Positions 36,656 through 46,005 of a DNA stretch of 64,000 nucleotides are shown here, piece after piece. Position numbers and translations under genes: made by a program. This stretch comes from Bacteroidales bacterium. Its GTDB lineage: Bacteria; Bacteroidota; Bacteroidia; Bacteroidales; UBA932. Where the stretch lies: assembly GCA_021371955.1 (NCBI GenBank), contig JAJFVD010000013.1, positions 155,479 through 219,478 of the forward strand, in the 5' to 3' direction. The notes under the pieces are model-generated. The model saw nothing but the letters and a program-made list of their open reading frames with translations. It was not told the origin of the DNA and ran no database searches. Numbering within the stretch: position 1 is the first letter of the stretch; the number at the start of each line of letters is the position of its first letter.

Positions 36656-37071
36656 ACAAGTCCCGCTTTGACGCGCCTCAGTATGCAACAATCCATTCTG
36701 CCGGAATGGATCTCAGGGCCAACATTGAAGAGAGTATAACAATATCTCCCCTTGAAAGAGTCCTTATTCCTACCGGGCTTCACATTGAACTTCCCGAAGG
36801 TCATGAGGCTCAAATCCGCCCGAGAAGCGGACTTGCCGCAAAGCACGGTATAGGAATCGTAAACAGCCCAGGAACGATTGATGCCGATTACAGGGGCGAG
36901 ATAAAAATCGTTCTTGTGAACCTATCCAACGAAGAGTTTGTTTTAAACCCGGGTGAGCGGATAGCTCAGATGGTCGTGGCTAAATTCGAACGCGTGGAAT
37001 GGAAGTGCGTCGAAGAACTTGGCGAAAGCGGCCGCGGAGAGGGAGGATTTGGATCTACAGGCAAAAAGTAA
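36637..37071 (+). CDS. dut: dUTP diphosphatase
   Basis: A 144-residue trimeric dUTPase that turns dUTP into dUMP, keeping uracil out of DNA. All five motifs are visible: [39 protein letters not shown] and GEGGFGSTG. Starts inside the flippase gene (19-base overlap), so it is probably translationally coupled. murF follows after 12 bases. Confidence 0.97.
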   Translation: MEVKILNKSRFDAPQYATIHSAGMDLRANIEESITISPLERVLIPTGLHIELPEGHEAQIRPRSGLAAKHGIGIVNSPGTIDADYRGEIKIVLVNLSNEEFVLNPGERIAQMVVAKFERVEWKCVEELGESGRGEGGFGSTGKK

Positions 37072-37083
37072 AATACATTTTAT

Positions 37084-38388
37084 ATGAAAATCGAAAAGCT
37101 GTACAGCATTTTTCTGGAATCGACAGGAGTAACCACAGACAGTCGTGCAGTAGCACAGGGAAATCTTTTTTTCGCACTTAAAGGTGACAATTTCGATGGC
37201 AACGATTATGCACAAAAAGCAATTGATGCCGGTGCAATATACGCTGTTGCAGACAGACCGGGATTAAAAGGCGACAGGATCATATCTGTTCCCGATACCC
37301 TAAAGGCACTTCAGCAACTTGCCCGCTACCACAGAGAGCAGCTTGCCCTGCCGGTTTTCGCACTAACGGGCACAAACGGAAAGACTACAACAAAAGAACT
37401 CATTACAGCAGTTCTGTCAAAAAAATATAAAGTCACTTCAACAACAGGCAACCTTAACAACCATATCGGAGTTCCGCTTACTCTTCTCAAACTCACAAAA
37501 GAGAGCGAAATAGCAGTAATTGAGATGGGGGCGAGCGCACCGGGAGAGATTAAAACACTATGCGATATTGCTTTGCCGGACATAGGACTCATTACAAACG
37601 TGGGCAAGGCCCATTTACTTGGATTCGGCTCGCTTGAAGGTGTTAAGAAAACTAAGGGAGAACTTTATGATGCTCTCAAAAAAAGAGAAGGGATTGCGCT
37701 TTTTAACATAGACAACCCCATACTTTGCGAAATGATTGCCGCCAGGAAAACCCTGAGGAAGACTCCGTACGGGTTACACGACTCCGGAGCAATAATCCTT
37801 CCCGTTACACCGGAAAATCCTTATCTGCGCATAGCATTAAAAGAGGGAATAATTATCAATACCCTGCTCATTGGGTCCTACAATGCCGACAATGTAATGG
37901 CAGCGCTTGCCGCCGGCGAACAGCTTGGCATTGAGAGAGCAGCAGCAATAATGGCAATTGAGCATTACACTCCTGTCAACAACCGGTCCATGCTTCTAAA
38001 AGGCAAAGACAACCTGCTGATAGTTGATGCATACAATGCAAACCCCACAAGCATGCATGCAGCTTTAGACAACTTTTCGTCCATGCAGGTTCCGTTAAAG
38101 AGCCTTATAATGGGAGATATGCTGGAGCTCGGGAAAGATTCACATGAAGAACACAAAGAAATTCTGGAATTCGCACAGGAACTCAATGCGCAAAACTATT
38201 ACTTCGTAGGAAAAGAGTTTCATTCCGCAGCAAAAGGGAATCCGTTTTTTGGAGAAAAAGGGAAATTTTTCGATACCTCTGTGGATCTGAGAGACTACCT
38301 TTCTCTCAACCCCATAAAAGGCAACACAATCCTTATAAAAGGGTCAAGGGGAACAAAACTGGAAAAAGTTCTGGAAATACTGGCGTAA
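37084..38388 (+). CDS. murF: UDP-MurNAc-tripeptide:D-Ala-D-Ala ligase
   Basis: A 434-residue MurF that adds the D-Ala-D-Ala dipeptide to the peptidoglycan precursor in the cytoplasm. N-terminal substrate domain with GVTTDSRAVAQGNLFFALKG, ATP P-loop LTGTNGKTTTKEL, then TTGNLNNHIGVPLTLL, VIEMGASAPGEI, NVGKAHLLGFGS, and C-terminal DAYNANPTSMHAAL and ILIKGSRGTKLE, all canonical. Last gene of the patatin-flippase-dut-murF unit; it stands away from the usual mur cluster. It converges on the glycosyltransferase gene 21 bases away. Confidence 0.96.
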   Translation: MKIEKLYSIFLESTGVTTDSRAVAQGNLFFALKGDNFDGNDYAQKAIDAGAIYAVADRPGLKGDRIISVPDTLKALQQLARYHREQLALPVFALTGTNGKTTTKELITAVLSKKYKVTSTTGNLNNHIGVPLTLLKLTKESEIAVIEMGASAPGEIKTLCDIALPDIGLITNVGKAHLLGFGSLEGVKKTKGELYDALKKREGIALFNIDNPILCEMIAARKTLRKTPYGLHDSGAIILPVTPENPYLRIALKEGIIINTLLIGSYNADNVMAALAAGEQLGIERAAAIMAIEHYTPVNNRSMLLKGKDNLLIVDAYNANPTSMHAALDNFSSMQVPLKSLIMGDMLELGKDSHEEHKEILEFAQELNAQNYYFVGKEFHSAAKGNPFFGEKGKFFDTSVDLRDYLSLNPIKGNTILIKGSRGTKLEKVLEILA

Positions 38389-38409
38389 AAAGGCCGGCAA
38401 CATTAAGAA

Positions 38410-39429
38410 TTACTCTACATCAGGGGCAATCTCGATAAACCGGGGTTTGCCCCTGTTTAGCAAAAACGACAAAACAATCAACCCTTTAAATACTCCTTTC
38501 AGACGGACACTGTCTGCCCCTTCCGTGCGCACAACCTTTTCTTTCATTTTGTAAAAGTCCATGTGTGCCATCCATACTGCCTGGAAGAAGCTTTTTTTAC
38601 CCTGGAGCAGATACACAACCGCAGACAACCCGTCCGAAAGCTTTCTGGCAAAAAGAACAGAGCGGAGTCTCCTCTGAGGCAGGTTTTTATACAGCATGAG
38701 CAGGTTATTCCGGTAATTAAGATAGAGTTTTTTTGGAGAATTATTTGGAAGAGTTCCTCCTCCTACATGGTAAACCACCGACGAAGGGAAGGCCCACACT
38801 TCACTGCCGCTCAGCTGAGCGCGCCAGCAAAAGTCAATCTCCTCCATGTGGGCAAAAAAGTTGTCATCAAGACCGCCCAGTTTATGATAAAGGCTGCTCC
38901 GCACCATCATTGCTGCACCTGATGCCCAGAAAACCTGAGAATCGAGATTATACTGTCCTTTGTCTTTTTCAATATTTGATAAAATCCTGCCCCGGCAAAA
39001 CGGATAGCCCAAGCGGTCTATAAAGCCGCCCGATGCACCTGCATATTCAAAACTCTCCCTGTCAAATGCAGACAAAATCTTAGGCATGGCAACTCCGGCA
39101 GCCGGGTTGTTTTCAAATCCCGCAACGAGTTCCTGAATCCAATTGGGAGTAACCTCAACATCGGAGTTCAGAAGTATATAATAGTCGGCCTCTATCTGAG
39201 CAAGAGCCTTGTTGTAACCACCTGTAAAACCGTAATTTTCGGGGAATCGTATTACCCTCACCGAAGGGTGCATAAATTCAGTCCAGTCTGCAGATCCGTC
39301 AGTTGAGCCATTGTCGGCAACAACAATTGACACACCTTCGATTCTTGAATGTTTTACGAGAAGAGGGAGAAACCTTTCGAGATAGTGTTTCCCGTTCCAG
39401 TTAAGGATAACGACTGCAATTGTTGCCAA
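38410..39429 (-). CDS. Family 2 glycosyltransferase
   Basis: A 339-residue GT2 enzyme of the GT-A fold. It begins at TTG, giving MATIAVVILNWNGKHYLE. Motifs: DNGSTDGSADW for nucleotide-sugar binding, LLNSDVEVTPNW (the metal-binding DxD equivalent), and the acceptor-side AHMEEIDFCWRAQLSG with the catalytic ED-type pair. It resembles rhamnosyl- and mannosyl-type transferases of cell-surface polysaccharides; donor and acceptor are unknown. Lies 32 bases after the anti-sigma/barrel gene and may be co-transcribed. Confidence 0.9.
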   Translation of the reverse strand: MATIAVVILNWNGKHYLERFLPLLVKHSRIEGVSIVVADNGSTDGSADWTEFMHPSVRVIRFPENYGFTGGYNKALAQIEADYYILLNSDVEVTPNWIQELVAGFENNPAAGVAMPKILSAFDRESFEYAGASGGFIDRLGYPFCRGRILSNIEKDKGQYNLDSQVFWASGAAMMVRSSLYHKLGGLDDNFFAHMEEIDFCWRAQLSGSEVWAFPSSVVYHVGGGTLPNNSPKKLYLNYRNNLLMLYKNLPQRRLRSVLFARKLSDGLSAVVYLLQGKKSFFQAVWMAHMDFYKMKEKVVRTEGADSVRLKGVFKGLIVLSFLLNRGKPRFIEIAPDVE

Positions 39430-39461
39430 CTTTATTTTTTTTGTAAAGGTACAAAATACCT

Positions 39462-40700
39462 TTAAAGATGGAACCTTAAACCTACTTCAAATTTAAATTG
39501 CAAAGGCTGAGCAGTCCTTATTGTTACAGGCTGACCTCCCGGAAAGAAATATGAAACAGACGGATCGGCATATAGCCCCAGATTTTTGTGTACCATATAT
39601 TCGCCGCCGATACCTGCCCCTACCGACCACTGCACTCCCGACACGCTTTGAGTATGGTTTTCCGGAATATCGCCAATAACCTTGTATTTCAAAGCAAGCC
39701 CCTTTTCAAGCATTACCCCTGTATTGGCATAAAGGCGGAAACCTTTACTTTCAAGAATATTAACATAGAGATTGAACGGAACTCCTATATAATGGGCAGT
39801 CTGCTCCTGACGCTCGCTTCCGTTTCTGTTTTGCACATCGGTATAAGAATAGAGCAGAGTGTAGTTGATTCCTGTGCCAAAAGAGACCCTCTTATCCACC
39901 GGCAGCACAACCTGAAATCCAACTGAAACAGGAGGCATATATTTAGTGTCATATAAATTTTCGTATGGTATCTGCTCCCTGTCCATAGACGAGAACAGAT
40001 CCTTGCGACCTGTATTTGCCCTTGAAAGAAGTTCCATTGAGCCGGAAGAAACAGAGGGGGAGAGCATAGTTGAGAAAGCAAGCAGCGGCTTGTTAAGTTT
40101 AAATCTTTTACTATTTACAGACTCTTCATATTCAACCATTTCCAAAGTCTTCTTCTCCCCGGTCTCTATTTTTTCTTTCGTATCTTTTTTTACTTCTTTA
40201 TTTACATCTGTTTTCTGACCGGCATTTTCTGCCACAGCCGGTTCTTTCACAATTTGTTTTACTGTCTGTTTTGCAGCTTCCGGCCCGGCAGTGACATCCC
40301 CGGCCTTTGCAGTTACAGTTACATTTACCTGTGTATTTTTATCGGCCACAATGTCCTTTCCTGAAGAAAATCTCTTAACCGCGCTTCCTGCATCGGCAAT
40401 TTCCGGTTGCTGTTTTTCAATTACGGCTATTTTTTCCTTAGGCATATCCTTTTGGGAAATGCCTGCATTAAGAACTGGCAATTCCGGTTTCGAAGTAAAA
40501 AGGTCGCCTCCGCCCATTACAAAAAAGAGAGCAACAGCCGCCGCAACAGCAGCGAGCGAACCAAACCCTCTCCTGAGCACAACACCCCTTCTTCTTCGTA
40601 TAAGCGACGACGAAATATTGTTCCACGAATCTGCCGGTGGCAGCTCTCCGTGGCTTTCCATCATCTCTCTTACCCGTTTGTCAAAATCATTTTCCTGCAT
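39462..40700 (-). CDS. Membrane-spanning anti-sigma-like protein with C-terminal barrel
   Basis: A 412-residue protein coded directly after an ECF sigma factor (1-base gap). Residues 1-40 are cytoplasmic-like and charged (DFDKRVREMMESHGELPPAD, the usual sigma-binding start). A single hydrophobic segment (about 45-62) follows, then a Lys/Glu/Val-rich periplasmic stretch (about 75-200), and a small beta-barrel domain of the OMP_b-brl type (about 235-412) ending in VGLRFHL. Adjacent sigma and the start pattern support an anti-sigma role, which I infer. The mix of an inner-membrane helix and an outer-membrane type barrel in one chain is unusual in logic though such proteins recur in Bacteroidetes. 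Confidence 0.75.
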   Translation of the reverse strand: MQENDFDKRVREMMESHGELPPADSWNNISSSLIRRRRGVVLRRGFGSLAAVAAAVALFFVMGGGDLFTSKPELPVLNAGISQKDMPKEKIAVIEKQQPEIADAGSAVKRFSSGKDIVADKNTQVNVTVTAKAGDVTAGPEAAKQTVKQIVKEPAVAENAGQKTDVNKEVKKDTKEKIETGEKKTLEMVEYEESVNSKRFKLNKPLLAFSTMLSPSVSSGSMELLSRANTGRKDLFSSMDREQIPYENLYDTKYMPPVSVGFQVVLPVDKRVSFGTGINYTLLYSYTDVQNRNGSERQEQTAHYIGVPFNLYVNILESKGFRLYANTGVMLEKGLALKYKVIGDIPENHTQSVSGVQWSVGAGIGGEYMVHKNLGLYADPSVSYFFPGGQPVTIRTAQPLQFKFEVGLRFHL

Positions 40701-40701
40701 A

Positions 40702-41247
40702 CTACCTCCTAATCCTTTCCTGAAGCCAGACCCTTGCTCTGCTCAACTGCGAGCGGGAACTGCTTTCGCTTATATTTAATTCTTCGGCTATCTCCTGATG
40801 GGAATAACCCTCAATTGCAAACATATTAAAAACCATCCTAAAACCGTCCGGCATCGAAGCGATTACCTTAAGCAACTCTTTCGAAGATATTTCGTCAAGA
40901 GCCGATGGATTATCGCTAAACTCTCCCGCTACCGAATTCAACTCCCCGCTGTTCTTTAAAACATCTGCCTTTCTAAGAGCCATGAGAGCCGTATTCACAA
41001 ATATTCTCCTTAGCCACCCCTCAAACGATCCACTCCCGTTATAACTTCCTATTTTTTCAAAAACAGTTATGAATCCGTCATGTAAAATATCCTTTGCCCT
41101 CTCTCTGTCGCCTGCATACCTTAATGCCACCGTGAATAAACGCGAAGAATAGGAATCGTACAGAATGCGCTGTGCACGGGGATCCCGCTTTACACAACCT
41201 TCTATAACCTCCTTTTCATTTGAATATTCCCGGTGCCGAACTGTCAT
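40702..41247 (-). CDS. ECF-type RNA polymerase sigma factor
   Basis: A 181-residue extracytoplasmic-function sigma factor. Region 2 (about 25-95) contains RAKDILHDGFITVFEKIGSY and SFEGWLRRIFVNTALMALRK, and region 4 (about 125-178) has the helix-turn-helix SHQEIAEELNISESSSRSQLSRA. Region 3 is absent, as expected. It precedes a membrane protein likely to hold it. The divergent TPR gene starts 122 bases away and might be a target. Typical of envelope or stress control in Bacteroidetes; trigger unknown. Confidence 0.92.
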   Translation of the reverse strand: MTVRHREYSNEKEVIEGCVKRDPRAQRILYDSYSSRLFTVALRYAGDRERAKDILHDGFITVFEKIGSYNGSGSFEGWLRRIFVNTALMALRKADVLKNSGELNSVAGEFSDNPSALDEISSKELLKVIASMPDGFRMVFNMFAIEGYSHQEIAEELNISESSSRSQLSRARVWLQERIRR

Positions 41248-41320
41248 AAATATATGTTATAGATGCAAATTTGCAACAAATAGTTGCACGGTGTTACATA
41301 TAATCTACATTGGATTGATA

Positions 41321-41350
41321 TTTGTAAAGGTGATAAATTGATTACTTTTG
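41321..41350 (+). promoter_or_regulatory. Promoter of the TPR-EnvC unit
   Basis: TTTG at 41321-41324, 18-base spacer, TACTTTTG at 41343-41350 (full -7 match), 19 bases before the start codon. Confidence 0.65.
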
Positions 41351-41369
41351 TATTAACATTAATTTTTGC

Positions 41370-43085
41370 ATGATAAATATCATCTCCAGCATATCTGGAA
41401 GAGTGCTTTCCAGAATAATTTTAGTCACATTTCTCCTTGTTTCAGGAGTTTCGGTTCTTAGTGCGCAGCAAAGCAAAGAAGACCCCTCAAAAGAGCTTCG
41501 GTATATTGAGGCTCTTCGCCTGCTAAACCTTGGCCACCCTGACGAGGCCGAAACAATTTTTCTGTCGCTGGTTAAACAGTATCCGGAAATGGATGCTGCT
41601 CACTTCTACCTTTCTAATATTTATATCAAGAAAAACGACCTTAAACAGGCAGAGAAAAGCGCTTCTGCAGCTCTAAAGGCTGACCCTTCCAATATCTGGT
41701 ATAAAATCCAGCTTGCCCGGATATCTGCAGCCACCGGAGAACTCGACAAATCAATAGGCATATACGAAGAGATTCGCAGGGACAATCCTGCAAGAACAGA
41801 TTTGTATCTTGATATGATAGAACTGTACACCCGTAAGCAAAACTACGAAGGAGCACTCTCTGTTATTGACGACATCGAAAGAGTGAGCGGCAAGAACGAA
41901 GCAACCGGACTCACCCGCTACAACATCCTGGTCTATCAGAAAAAACCGGATGAGGCAATTGCCTTCCTTAAGGAATTCGACAAAGAGCAGCCTTCTCCGC
42001 GAGTAGCAACTGTACTGGGCGACTACTATGCAAGTATCCAGAAAGATACCCTTGCAATGCAATATTACGGTTCTGCCCTGTCCATGGACCCGAAATACAT
42101 TCCCGCAACATTTGGCATCGCAGAAGGATACCGGATGAGGGGACAGTTTGACCTCTATTTCGAATACATGTTCCCTTTCATGGCCAATACAGAAGTGAAC
42201 CCCCGCCTTAAAGCCGATTACATGAAGGAGCTCATGGCAAACCCAAAGTTTGTTCAGACTTTTTATCCTCAGGTGGACACTATGATGCAAAACCTATATG
42301 GCGCACACCCCACCGACAGCACAGTTGCATACGGATTCGCAGTCTTTATGGTGCAAACGAACCGTGCCGATGTTGCAATCAAGGTTCTTGAAAAAAACAT
42401 TGCGAACTATCCCGGAGAAAGAGAGCCTATACGCCAGCAACTATCGCTTCTCTATTATCTGGAGAAATGGGATCTGCTCGTTTCCCAAAGCGACTCTGCA
42501 CTGGTTACACGGCCGGACGACCTTGACTTTATGCAGCTGAAAGGGATAGGCCAGCTTCAGCTTAACAACACAAAGGAATCCATAATTACATTCCAGAAAA
42601 TACTTTCACTTGCCAAAGACAGCGCAACAACAGTTCGCACACTTTCCATTCTGGGAGATACCTACTACATGGCCGGAGATAAAAAAGAGGCATACAAATA
42701 CTATCAGAAAACCATAAAACTGGAGCCAAAACATGCTCCTGCCCTGAACAACTACGCCTATTACCTCAGCGAAGAGGGAAAGCAGCTGAAGAAGGCTATG
42801 GCAATGAGCAAAAAAACGGTTGAGATTGAACCGGAAAACGCAACTTACCTCGATACATACGCATGGATACTGCATAAATTGGGGAACAATGCCGAGGCAA
42901 AGGTAATTCTTAAGCAGGCCATGGTATATGGCGGCAATCAGAATGCCGATATTCTTGACCACTATGCCCGTGTCTTGTATGACCTTGGCGAGAAGGACCT
43001 CGCATATATATACTGGGGACAGGCAGATAAAATTGACCCGTCTCTGGGAATTGCCGAAAAAGTAGAGAAGCTGAAACAAAAATAA
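41370..43085 (+). CDS. Exported tetratricopeptide repeat protein
   Basis: A 571-residue protein with a signal peptide (about 1-32, ending VLSAQ) and a series of TPR units through most of its length, clearest at about 45-150 (AAHFYLSNIYIKKNDLKQAE) and 430-560 (YKYYQKTIKLEPKHAPALNN, YLDTYAWILHKLGNNAEAKV). TPRs are protein-binding scaffolds; no catalytic domain is seen. It is co-transcribed with an EnvC-like gene 13 bases on, and related pairs recur in Bacteroidetes near flippase and dut genes, suggesting a role in envelope or peptidoglycan work. Location is presumably periplasmic. Specific role unknown. Confidence 0.85.
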   Translation: MINIISSISGRVLSRIILVTFLLVSGVSVLSAQQSKEDPSKELRYIEALRLLNLGHPDEAETIFLSLVKQYPEMDAAHFYLSNIYIKKNDLKQAEKSASAALKADPSNIWYKIQLARISAATGELDKSIGIYEEIRRDNPARTDLYLDMIELYTRKQNYEGALSVIDDIERVSGKNEATGLTRYNILVYQKKPDEAIAFLKEFDKEQPSPRVATVLGDYYASIQKDTLAMQYYGSALSMDPKYIPATFGIAEGYRMRGQFDLYFEYMFPFMANTEVNPRLKADYMKELMANPKFVQTFYPQVDTMMQNLYGAHPTDSTVAYGFAVFMVQTNRADVAIKVLEKNIANYPGEREPIRQQLSLLYYLEKWDLLVSQSDSALVTRPDDLDFMQLKGIGQLQLNNTKESIITFQKILSLAKDSATTVRTLSILGDTYYMAGDKKEAYKYYQKTIKLEPKHAPALNNYAYYLSEEGKQLKKAMAMSKKTVEIEPENATYLDTYAWILHKLGNNAEAKVILKQAMVYGGNQNADILDHYARVLYDLGEKDLAYIYWGQADKIDPSLGIAEKVEKLKQK

Positions 43086-43098
43086 ACCTATTACAATT

Positions 43099-44283
43099 TT
43101 GAAGAAAGTCGCTGCCATAATCATAATGCTGTTTGTTCTAATACCTGCGGCCATCTTTGGCCAAAATACAACTGAGCAGGAGAAAAGAAAAAAACAGATA
43201 GAGGAGGAGATTGCCTTTCTGGACCGCCAGCTGTCAACAACAAAACAAAAGCAGGCAGCAAATACAAAGGAACTCACATATATTCGCAGGAAAATTGCAA
43301 GCCGCAAAAAGCTTCTTCTAGAAATTGAAAAGGAAATCGAAAACATAAACAACCAGATGGTTGAAAAGGAGCAGCAGATCCTTCAGCTCCGCAGCAATCT
43401 GGGTCAGCTTAAAAAAGATTATTCCAGACTCATTTATACAGCATTTAAGAACCGGGACCAGAGGGCATGGTTCATGTATGTCCTTGCCAGCGAAGACCTC
43501 AATCAGGGATTCAGAAGATGGGCATACTTCAAGGAGTTTAACCGCACCATGCAAAACAGGGCGAGCCAGATTAAAAACACTAACGAAAAGATAACAAGCG
43601 AAGTGGGCGAGCTCGAGAAGATGAAACTCTCATCCCTCAAAGTTCAGACACAAAAAAGTCAGGAATTTAAAAAGCTTCAGACAGACGAACAGGGGGCAAA
43701 GAGAACCATATCCCAGCTTTCGCAAAAAGAGAAGGAGTTCCGGTCGCAACTGAATGCCAAGCGAAGAGAGGTAGAACGTTTAAACAACGAAATTGAAAGG
43801 ATTCTCTCTGCAGCAGTAAAGGCAAAGAGCGGCCCCGATTACAAAGAGTCAACTGCCGACCGCCAGCTTTCGGGACAGTTTGAACAAAACAGAGGAAGAC
43901 TTCCGTGGCCGGTTAAACGCGGTGCCATTGTGGAGGAGTTTGGACAGCACTTCCACCCTGTATTCAAAAATATCAAACTGCCATTCAATAATGGAGTAAA
44001 TATAGAAACCGACCTTCACGCCGAAGTATTTTCCGTCTTTGACGGAGTGGTGAAGCAGGTACTTGTCATGCCGGGTTATAACCAGTGTGTTCTCATTCAG
44101 CATGGCAACTATTATACATTCTACACCAAACTGGACAAAGTGAACGTAAGAACCGGAGACCGCGTTAAGACAGGCCAGTCGCTGGGAAAACTTGCGCCGT
44201 CCGACGAAAACAGCTCTGTGATTCATTTCCAGCTATGGAACGGGACAGAAAAACAAAATCCGGAGTCCTGGATTTCAAGATAA
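43099..44283 (+). CDS. EnvC-like murein hydrolase activator (degenerate LytM/M23)
   Basis: A 394-residue exported protein starting at TTG (KKVAAIIIMLFVL signal peptide). Residues about 24-270 are a long coiled coil of heptad repeats, and residues about 285-394 form a LytM/M23 domain. The zinc ligands are replaced: NNGVNIE stands where active enzymes have HxGxD, and VIHFQLW where they have HxH. Such dead LytM domains activate amidases at the division site, as EnvC does in Escherichia coli, so a cell-separation role is inferred. It follows the TPR gene after 13 bases and ends 3 bases from the convergent nucleoside kinase gene. Confidence 0.88.
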   Translation: MKKVAAIIIMLFVLIPAAIFGQNTTEQEKRKKQIEEEIAFLDRQLSTTKQKQAANTKELTYIRRKIASRKKLLLEIEKEIENINNQMVEKEQQILQLRSNLGQLKKDYSRLIYTAFKNRDQRAWFMYVLASEDLNQGFRRWAYFKEFNRTMQNRASQIKNTNEKITSEVGELEKMKLSSLKVQTQKSQEFKKLQTDEQGAKRTISQLSQKEKEFRSQLNAKRREVERLNNEIERILSAAVKAKSGPDYKESTADRQLSGQFEQNRGRLPWPVKRGAIVEEFGQHFHPVFKNIKLPFNNGVNIETDLHAEVFSVFDGVVKQVLVMPGYNQCVLIQHGNYYTFYTKLDKVNVRTGDRVKTGQSLGKLAPSDENSSVIHFQLWNGTEKQNPESWISR

Positions 44284-44286
44284 TTC

Positions 44287-45987
44287 CTAATAAATAAAAC
44301 TGCTTCCCCCTATGAATTCCCGCATTACAGATGTTGGAGGGATAAAGGCAATTTCCGCAGGCTGAAGCTCAACGATGTACGAGAGAAACTTCAAAAGGCG
44401 GATGCTCTCGGTGGATGCATGCGAGTTGGCAGGTATTCTCCTGAGCATAGGCTCGGCATAGAACTTAAGCAGCGGCAGTTCGTAAATGAGTGCGGAGTTG
44501 AACATAATATCTGCATTCTCCTGAAACGGGAAAATATTTGTAATTTCTCCCCTGCGTACGCTTGGCCATCGCATAATGGTCTCTTCCGGTTTTATACCCC
44601 TGAAGTGGTAGTCACGAACCATTCTTCTTATGAGGCGGCTATCCGAAGTTGAGATATTGTTGTTTTCATCCAGAGAAAGAGAAGTGAGGGCCGATGCATA
44701 AATACGGAGAATCTTATCCTGAGGAATGTGGGAAGTGAGGTTAGGATTCAGCCCGTGAATTCCCTCCATTATGAGTATATCCTTCTCGCCTAGAGAAAGG
44801 GTATTGCCTGAGGCTATCCTGCAACCTGCAGCAAAGTCAAATCTTGGCAATTCAATAGTTTTCCCGCTAAAGAGCTCATTCATTTGCATGTTGAGAAACT
44901 CTGTATCCAGTGCCCCAAGAGATTCAAAGTCGTAATTGCCATCACTGTCGCGCGGAGTGTTTTCCCTGTTCATAAAATAGTTGTCCATTTCTATAACAAC
45001 AGGGTTAAGCCCCAGCACCTTGGTTTGCAGCGATACCCTTTTCGAGGTGGTTGTTTTTCCGCTGCTGGAAGGCCCGGCAATGAGAACAAGTTTTACCTGA
45101 TCGCGCCTTTTATAGATTTCATCGGCGATGGCAGCATATTTTCTTTCATGAAGGCCCTCTGCAATCTGGACAAGCTCTCTTGCCTTGCCGGAGTTAATGG
45201 CGTTATTGAGAGTTCCTACACTTTTAACCTTGAGAATGCTGCACCAGTTCGAATACTCCTTGAACACATCAAAAAGTTTATACTGGTATGGCGATTTTAC
45301 AAGTTCATACGGCTTGGTTATGGGCGGAGTCTTTATAAGAAATCCCCTGCTGAAGGACTCTATGTCCCAGGATGTAAGAAGAGCAGTAGATTCAACAAGC
45401 GGCCCGTAGAAATGGTCGGGATATCCGTCAAGAAAGTATACTGTGGTAAAAAATTTTCCTCTAAGCTCGTGAAGAAGTGCTTTTTCCGGTCTTCTGAATT
45501 TCCGGAACAATTTAACAGCTTCGTCCGTATGAATTTTATGACGCGTAAAAGGCAAATCTGCATCTATTAACTGCTGCATCCTTGCTTTTATTGCTTCAAT
45601 TTCCATTTCACTGAGAGAGACCTCTCTTGGCGATCCGTCTTCGTCCGGTTCAATTTCGCGGATTTCGGCATACATACCGTTCTGGAGATTGTAATCAATT
45701 ACCAGGGAATACTGAGGAAAAAGATCGGCAACAGCCTTTTGCACAACAAAATTCAAAGAACGTATATAAGTTCTCTGCCCGTCCGGATACGAATAGTCGA
45801 TAAATTTAATTGTATGTGGTATATATATTTCAAAACCAAGCTCTTTAAGCTGATTATCAACAATTGCCGCAAGCACTGGGAATCTTGAATCGTAACCGGA
45901 TTTTTTCAGAAATGCGCTCAGTTTTGTTCCCGGTTCGCACTCTATTGTCGTGTTCAGATTTTCACAATGTACCCTGATATTTGCCAT
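44287..45987 (-). CDS. Uridine-kinase-type nucleoside kinase with N-terminal ThrRS-like domains
   Basis: A 566-residue protein. The N-terminus (about 1-60, TTIECEPGTKLSAFLKKSGY) is a TGS-like fold, and residues about 60-220 resemble the editing (SAD) domain of threonyl-tRNA synthetase. The C-terminal half is a phosphoribulokinase/uridine kinase domain with Walker A LIAGPSSSGKTTTSKR, then VIEMDNYFMNRENTPRD and IMEGIHGLNPNLTS. This fusion is known from Bacteroidetes and Firmicutes; its substrate has not been settled to my knowledge. Last gene of a five-gene minus-strand unit, 18 bases after uvrA. Confidence 0.88.
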   Translation of the reverse strand: MANIRVHCENLNTTIECEPGTKLSAFLKKSGYDSRFPVLAAIVDNQLKELGFEIYIPHTIKFIDYSYPDGQRTYIRSLNFVVQKAVADLFPQYSLVIDYNLQNGMYAEIREIEPDEDGSPREVSLSEMEIEAIKARMQQLIDADLPFTRHKIHTDEAVKLFRKFRRPEKALLHELRGKFFTTVYFLDGYPDHFYGPLVESTALLTSWDIESFSRGFLIKTPPITKPYELVKSPYQYKLFDVFKEYSNWCSILKVKSVGTLNNAINSGKARELVQIAEGLHERKYAAIADEIYKRRDQVKLVLIAGPSSSGKTTTSKRVSLQTKVLGLNPVVIEMDNYFMNRENTPRDSDGNYDFESLGALDTEFLNMQMNELFSGKTIELPRFDFAAGCRIASGNTLSLGEKDILIMEGIHGLNPNLTSHIPQDKILRIYASALTSLSLDENNNISTSDSRLIRRMVRDYHFRGIKPEETIMRWPSVRRGEITNIFPFQENADIMFNSALIYELPLLKFYAEPMLRRIPANSHASTESIRLLKFLSYIVELQPAEIAFIPPTSVMREFIGGSSFIY

Positions 45988-46005
45988 AGTTTCCCATTTT
46001 AATAA

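Noticed and set aside
42606..43352. 248-codon minus-strand frame rich in hydrophobic residues
   Set aside because: It is antisense to the TPR and EnvC-like genes; apparent membrane character comes from reading a Lys/Glu-rich coiled coil backwards.
44884..45570. 228-codon plus-strand frame opposite the nucleoside kinase
   Set aside because: Shadow frame with no family features; the minus-strand gene is conserved over its full length.
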